Assembly: GCA_023665605.1 (NCBI GenBank) | Contig: JAMPDP010000001.1 | Location: 767,676-831,675 of the forward strand | Origin: Candidatus Amulumruptor caecigallinarius | GTDB lineage: Bacteria > Bacteroidota > Bacteroidia > Bacteroidales > Muribaculaceae | DNA: 64,000 bases | Direction of reading: 5' to 3' | The notes under the pieces: generated by a model | Databases searched by the model: none | Told to the model about the DNA's origin: nothing | What the model saw: the letters and a program-made list of their open reading frames with translations, nothing else | Program-made: the position numbers and the translations under genes | Shown: piece by piece, positions 59,933 to 64,000 of the stretch | Numbering within the stretch: the stretch's first letter is position 1 | Layout of the letters: each line of letters begins with the position of its first letter

Positions 59933-60430
59933 TTACTCAGTCACCTCGTCGGCAGGATAGGTAAAGTTCTCCTCCGTGGGGTTGGCAAGCACCTCATCGA
60001 GGTATTGGCGGGCGGCAAGACGCGCCCCCTCGCGGTCCATGAAGGTATAGTTGCCGCAGTCGTGGGCGGTAGCCCCGGGGATGGGGCCGGTCGCCATAGC
60101 CACGTGAGCCATGGTGCGCCGCACAAGCTGGAGTATATCCCTCGGCTCCACGCGCCCCTGCACTATCAGGTAGTTGCCGGTGAGGCACCCCATCGGGCCC
60201 CAGTACACTATCCGGCTCCCCCACTCGCGGTCATTGCGCAGGTAGGTGGCCGCAAGGTGCTCCATGGCATGAATGGCCGGCCCGGGAATGTGGGGAGCGC
60301 GGTTAGGCTCCACCATGCGTATGTCGAAGGTGGTAATCACATCGCCCGAGGGGGTAACGTCGCGCCGCGACACATAGATGCCGCGCTTCAGCGCCAGATG
60401 ATTCACCTTGAATGATTCTATTTTCTCCAT
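59933..60430 (-). CDS. luxS: S-ribosylhomocysteine lyase
   Basis: 165 residues. The metal ligands are H54 and H58 in HAMEH and C125 in HDCGNY; the catalytic Cys82 lies in MGCLTGNY. LuxS cleaves S-ribosylhomocysteine to homocysteine and DPD, the precursor of autoinducer-2. I start at MEKIESF (60430), the usual LuxS beginning; the longer frame from 60472 would overlap the mtnN stop. mtnN, which makes its substrate, lies 38 bases upstream. Confidence 0.97.
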   Translation of the reverse strand: MEKIESFKVNHLALKRGIYVSRRDVTPSGDVITTFDIRMVEPNRAPHIPGPAIHAMEHLAATYLRNDREWGSRIVYWGPMGCLTGNYLIVQGRVEPRDILQLVRRTMAHVAMATGPIPGATAHDCGNYTFMDREGARLAARQYLDEVLANPTEENFTYPADEVTE

Positions 60431-60468
60431 GACGGAATGAGCGGGATTGCTGTGTGGTTGAACTTGAC

Positions 60469-61167
60469 TCACTTGCTGCCGGGCAGCCCCTTGAGGATAG
60501 CCACCAGGGCATCCATCGACTCGCGGGGGGCATCATCCCAGAACTGCTCGTACTGCGCTATGTTGTCCACGCCGCCGGGGGTGTCGCTGATCACGCGCAC
60601 CACCAGGCAGGGCACCTCGCGACGCATACAGGTCTGCATGATGGCCGCGCTCTCCATGTCCACGGCTTTCACCTGCGGGAAGTGACTGCGGATGCGCTGC
60701 ACCTCCTCGGGACGGCTCACGAAGATGTCGCCGGAGCAGATGAGCCCCACCTTGACAGCGGGAATAGCCTCGACGGTGCCGGGAGCCACAAGCTGCAAGG
60801 CGGCGGGCATAAGCAGCGGGTAGCCGGAGGCTTCACCCCACTCGGTGCCGGGACCGCACCACACGTCATGGTAGGCCACATGGTCAGCCACCACCACATC
60901 GAGCACCTTGACACCCTCGGCACCCACGCCGCCGGCCACGCCGGTGTTGATGACCAGCTCGGGGTGAAACTCGCGGATGGCACTGTCGGCACCAAGGGCA
61001 GCGTTCACCTTGCCGATGCCGCACTGCGTGGCCACCACTTCATGCCCCTCGAGGGTGCCCCGATAGTACCGGCGGCCATCGCGGGTGAGCAGCTCCACAT
61101 CATGTCCCATGCGCCCCAGGAGCAGGTGCAGCTCCTTCTGCATGGCCACTATTATCGCTATTTTCAT
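60469..61167 (-). CDS. mtnN: 5'-methylthioadenosine/S-adenosylhomocysteine nucleosidase
   Basis: 232 residues. MKIAIIVAMQKELHLLL with catalytic Glu near residue 12, TQCGIGKVNA, GVAGGV, and AVDMESAAIMQTC (Glu of the ribose site) and VRVISD with the catalytic Asp define MtnN/Pfs. It removes adenine from SAH and MTA, and its SRH product feeds LuxS, the next gene. The family 39 glycosyltransferase gene ends 43 bases upstream. Confidence 0.97.
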   Translation of the reverse strand: MKIAIIVAMQKELHLLLGRMGHDVELLTRDGRRYYRGTLEGHEVVATQCGIGKVNAALGADSAIREFHPELVINTGVAGGVGAEGVKVLDVVVADHVAYHDVWCGPGTEWGEASGYPLLMPAALQLVAPGTVEAIPAVKVGLICSGDIFVSRPEEVQRIRSHFPQVKAVDMESAAIMQTCMRREVPCLVVRVISDTPGGVDNIAQYEQFWDDAPRESMDALVAILKGLPGSK

Positions 61168-61210
61168 ATTATGCTGTGTATGAGATGTCTATTGGCAGGT
61201 TACTCTATGG

Positions 61211-62920
61211 TTACTCTATGATGGTGTACTCCCACAGGGTGAGGGGCTGGCGGTGGTCGTTGCTTGGCTTGGTCCAAGTGCGGACCTGGCGCAGGTCCAC
61301 CCGCCCCTTGTAGTGCTCGGCAAACCATGCGCCGTCATCCTCACCGGCAAGCAGATAGCCCCGCGCCGGAGAGGTCTCCATACTGAAGGGCACCACGCGG
61401 TCGCCGAGATAGAAGTCTATGGTGAACAGACGCATCAGCGGGTCGCCCACAAAGGCATATACCGTGCCCTGCGGCTTGATGGCTGCTATCTGCGCGGCTA
61501 TCGGCTTGTCGCTCTTGGCCGTTACCACGGCGGGCTGATACACACCCCCGAAGGCCCAGTAGAGGGTGATGAGCGCGACGCAACCACCTATCACAGAGGC
61601 CTTGCCGCTGTCGCGGAACTGCCGCCCGAACACCACCAGGGCCACCAGCGCCGAGAGCCCCGCCAATGCCCACTGCCACCATGTCGCCGGAGCCATCAGG
61701 CCCCCGATGGTCATCATGGTCTTGATGGAGAGCTCCGGGGTGAACCGCCCGGTAAAGGAGGGGATGTGCATGCACACATAGAGGGCGAAAGCACCCATCG
61801 CCAGCAGGCAGATGCACGCCGTGTAGACCTTCACGGCATTGGCACAACGGCGTGCGAGCCACAGCGAGAGCATTGCCAGCTGCATAGCCATGAACGGGTA
61901 CATCGGCAGCAGATAGACGCTGCGCTTCGACGCGGGAAAGCAGTAGAAGATGAGCACCGTCAGCGGGGCCACGAACATGAAGAAGCGCGCGGGGGCAACG
62001 GTGCACCAGCGGAATATGGCTCCGCGCATGGCTCGGCGCACGTCGGGCACCAACGTCATCAGTAGGGCCAGCACCGGCACCAGTGTGTAGGGTGCGATGC
62101 CACCCAGAAGGGTCAGCAGATTATACCACCAGGGGTTGACATGGCTCTCATAGGACATGGTGCCCATCATGCGCCCGAAGTTCTCCTCCATGGCCAGTCG
62201 CAGGAACTCGGCGCCGCCGCGCTCCCATGCCGCCACATACCACAGGGCAGGCACCACCAGTGCCAACAGAGCGCTCAGCAACAACTTCCACGTGGCTCGC
62301 CACAGCCGGTGGCCGCACAGAGCCACAAGCAGCCATGTCACCAGGCAGGGGAGTATCACGCCGACCGGCCCCTTTGTAAGCACCGCGCAGCTCATCAGCA
62401 CCACAGCCCCTCGGGGCATCCCCCGCAGCCCGCCGTCTATGGCCCACCGGTAGAGCGAGTACATCGCCAGCACCATGAACATAGTCAGCAGCATATCCAC
62501 GCGGCAGGCCATGCCGGCGCGGTACACCTCAAAGCAGGTGAAGGTGATGATGGACCCGACCACAGCCACCCCCTCGCCGGCACGCTTGCGCCAGAAGCCG
62601 TAGCCGGCAAGCACCATGATGATCAGTGCCAAGGCCGACGGGAGCCTCGATGTGTACTCGGTGACCTCACCGCCGAAGATTGCGCTTACCAGGGCAATGC
62701 ACCAGGCCAGCATCGGCGGTTTGTAGGGGATCACATCGCCGTTGCTCAGCGGCAGTATCCAGTTGCCGGTGTTGAGCATCGACATGGCCACCACCGCCTC
62801 GCGGGGCTCACCCTTGGTGTGAAAGGGTGTCACCCCCAGGAACGGGAGCAGCGTCAACGCCACGGCGGCGAATATCAGCGCGTAAGCCACAGCGCGCGTA
62901 CTGTTGTCACGATAATCCAT
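61211..62920 (-). CDS. Family 39 glycosyltransferase (ArnT-like)
   Basis: 569 residues with about 11-12 membrane helices. TPFHTKGEPREAVVAMSMLN in the first periplasmic loop carries the acidic residues of GT-C enzymes (here GEPREA), and PYKPPMLAW and KRSVYLLPMYPFMAMQ follow as in ArnT/PMT-type enzymes. They use lipid-linked sugars to modify lipid A or proteins. I start at the ATG 62920; the open frame extends to 63268, but that part is the antisense of the next gene's 3' end and lies upstream of the promoter at 62970-62977. Confidence 0.87.
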   Translation of the reverse strand: MDYRDNSTRAVAYALIFAAVALTLLPFLGVTPFHTKGEPREAVVAMSMLNTGNWILPLSNGDVIPYKPPMLAWCIALVSAIFGGEVTEYTSRLPSALALIIMVLAGYGFWRKRAGEGVAVVGSIITFTCFEVYRAGMACRVDMLLTMFMVLAMYSLYRWAIDGGLRGMPRGAVVLMSCAVLTKGPVGVILPCLVTWLLVALCGHRLWRATWKLLLSALLALVVPALWYVAAWERGGAEFLRLAMEENFGRMMGTMSYESHVNPWWYNLLTLLGGIAPYTLVPVLALLMTLVPDVRRAMRGAIFRWCTVAPARFFMFVAPLTVLIFYCFPASKRSVYLLPMYPFMAMQLAMLSLWLARRCANAVKVYTACICLLAMGAFALYVCMHIPSFTGRFTPELSIKTMMTIGGLMAPATWWQWALAGLSALVALVVFGRQFRDSGKASVIGGCVALITLYWAFGGVYQPAVVTAKSDKPIAAQIAAIKPQGTVYAFVGDPLMRLFTIDFYLGDRVVPFSMETSPARGYLLAGEDDGAWFAEHYKGRVDLRQVRTWTKPSNDHRQPLTLWEYTIIE

Positions 62921-62969
62921 AGACGGGGAGGGTTGCGACGATTGGGTAAGATGAGTCGTCTGTCGGTTG

Positions 62970-62977
62970 CAAATATA
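62970..62977 (-). promoter_or_regulatory. Promoter -7 element of the glycosyltransferase-mtnN-luxS run
   Basis: TATATTTG on the minus strand, 50 bases before the ATG at 62920. No clear -33 TTTG at the ideal distance. Confidence 0.5.
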
Positions 62978-62994
62978 GCGATTATTCCCAACAC

Positions 62995-64000
62995 CTACCC
63001 GTTGGATGGTACGTTGGCAGAGGTCAGACGGAGGCGGGAGAGGGTGAATGGCGGGGTGATGCAAGCTTGGAGGGTCAGGGAGCAGTTGGTGCGACGTGGG
63101 CCGAGCAGGCGGAGAGCCAGAGGAGCGTGGACGGGGCCGTCGAGGCGGGTGACACTGATGTTGGTGTCGCCGGCCATGAAGGTGACGCGGCCGTCGAAGC
63201 GGTCGGTGTCCATCTCCAGCAGGTAGCTGCCGCCTGAGCCCCGCAGGTCGTCGAGGCGCGTGGTCCACTCCACGGAGAGGTCAGCTTGGGGCACCTCATC
63301 GCCGGCCAGCCGCACTCCGGCGGCATCGGCAATCAGCAGCCGCGAACCCATGGTGACGGCAGCGGTGACACCCTCCATAGTGCGCCGGTAACGGGTGCCG
63401 TCGGCGGGCGAAATCACCGTGACGCCATCATCAGCCACCACCCACAACTCGCCCGAGGAGTGATCGTAGCCTATGCGATGCACCCCCGGAATTCGCGCGA
63501 CATTCACAGCCTTGGAGCCGCTCAGACACACCAGGTCATAGCCGATGGCCGCAAACACCCCGTGAGGCGTGATTGCCGCCGCCCGCGGCATGACAGAGGG
63601 TCGCGGGTCGATGAGCGACGCCCTCAACGCACCCTTGGCCGTCACCGCCAGAGCCATCACGCCACTGTGAGTGAACAGATAGAAGCGGCCGCAGGCATAA
63701 TCCCAGTTGGCGTTGGCTCCCCACGAGGGGAGCACCTGCATCACCGGTGCATCCGCCACCCTGGCCACGGCCAGAGGAGTGACCGGAGCCGAGGCATCCG
63801 CGCGCAGAGCCATGCCGCTGTCGGTGGCCTCGCTGACATCCTGCGGCACAAAGGGGGTGAAGGAGGAGCGCGTCACCGGCACCGTGACCGGCACAAGCCC
63901 CTCGGCAAGGGCATAGGCAAAGGTGCCGTCGGAGGAGGGGGTGAGTTCGTAACGATATTCGCGCACCGAGCCGTCAGCCATCGCCATACGTATCTCCAGA
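62995..64000 (-). CDS. Uncharacterised protein, beta-propeller-like (partial, runs off the window)
   Basis: The frame is open to the window edge, so the start is outside; about 335 residues are visible. I do not recognise the family. The visible part is made of short beta-like units with repeated small-residue turns, such as HRIGYDHSSGELWVVADDGV followed by TVISPADGTR and then VTMGSRLLIADAAG. This looks like a propeller or a phage/secretion-type structural protein. The C-terminal ~90 residues form a separate beta domain. No cysteine-based or catalytic motif stands out. Confidence 0.55.
   Translation of the reverse strand, partial: LEIRMAMADGSVREYRYELTPSSDGTFAYALAEGLVPVTVPVTRSSFTPFVPQDVSEATDSGMALRADASAPVTPLAVARVADAPVMQVLPSWGANANWDYACGRFYLFTHSGVMALAVTAKGALRASLIDPRPSVMPRAAAITPHGVFAAIGYDLVCLSGSKAVNVARIPGVHRIGYDHSSGELWVVADDGVTVISPADGTRYRRTMEGVTAAVTMGSRLLIADAAGVRLAGDEVPQADLSVEWTTRLDDLRGSGGSYLLEMDTDRFDGRVTFMAGDTNISVTRLDGPVHAPLALRLLGPRRTNCSLTLQACITPPFTLSRLRLTSANVPSNG

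Noticed and set aside
62921..63268. N-terminal extension of the family 39 glycosyltransferase
   Set aside because: It is Pro/Arg/His-rich antisense to the neighbouring gene and lies upstream of the promoter element at 62970-62977.

Overview
This window looks like chromosome from a fairly GC-rich gut-type Bacteroidales, most likely Muribaculaceae or a close relative; that placement is an inference. The support is: promoters of the Bacteroidota type (a -33 TTTG and a -7 TAnnTTTG element) ahead of many genes; few Shine-Dalgarno sequences; Bacteroidales-type proteins (YfhO, a DUF4919-like protein, MsrA-MsrB fusion, GH3-like protein, CotH kinase with a YFNLQG-type tail); and core proteins of Bacteroidota length (RpoC 1440 aa, RpoB 1270 aa).

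Layout. 1-8.4 kb (+): the end of a division and cell-wall cluster, murC(partial)-ftsQ-ftsA-ftsZ, then a YfhO-like membrane protein, a methyltransferase-like protein and xerD. 8.4-19.1 kb (-): a lipoprotein, a repeat-rich gap, then a long one-direction run: sirtuin, glycosyltransferase, DUF4919-like, alkaline phosphatase, GH3, ribD, ispG, purE and a PAP2-like membrane protein. 19-22 kb: accessory DNA with a hypothetical secreted protein and a Fic protein whose promoter is covered by a perfect 21-bp inverted repeat. 22-36 kb (-): the classic tRNA-tuf-tRNA-secE-nusG-rplKAJL-rpoBC block. 36-43 kb: repeat-rich DNA with a transposase remnant, tRNA-Ser, then a metal-efflux group (P-type ATPase, permease-HMA fusion, Fur-family regulator) next to a secreted UGSC-like protein. 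43-49 kb: ctpA-mfd-msrAB operon. 49-55 kb: CotH-like secreted protein, SlyD-like FKBP, acyltransferase, SDR and a small protein. 55.4-59.1 kb: an AT-rich island with an HNH nuclease and a double-domain DNA methyltransferase, convergent and overlapping; it is probably a restriction-modification system. 59-64 kb (-): AlbA_2 protein, luxS, mtnN, a family-39 glycosyltransferase, and a protein cut by the window end.

How the genes work together. The first block builds the septum. The 22-36 kb block supplies transcription and translation machinery. MtnN and LuxS detoxify S-adenosylhomocysteine and make the AI-2 precursor. The ATPase and permease share an 18-bp promoter motif, which suggests common control by the adjacent Fur-family protein. 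Intergenic DNA carries several REP-like families, many with a 5' GTAG next to a hairpin, and one site holds a fragment of an IS200/RAYT-like transposase.

The best leads for something new are the HNH/double-methyltransferase island, the Fic promoter operator, the UGSC-like secreted fusion beside the metal genes, the REP-like elements with their transposase remnant, and a structured RNA candidate near 55.0 kb. No CRISPR array, rRNA or intact insertion sequence was seen.
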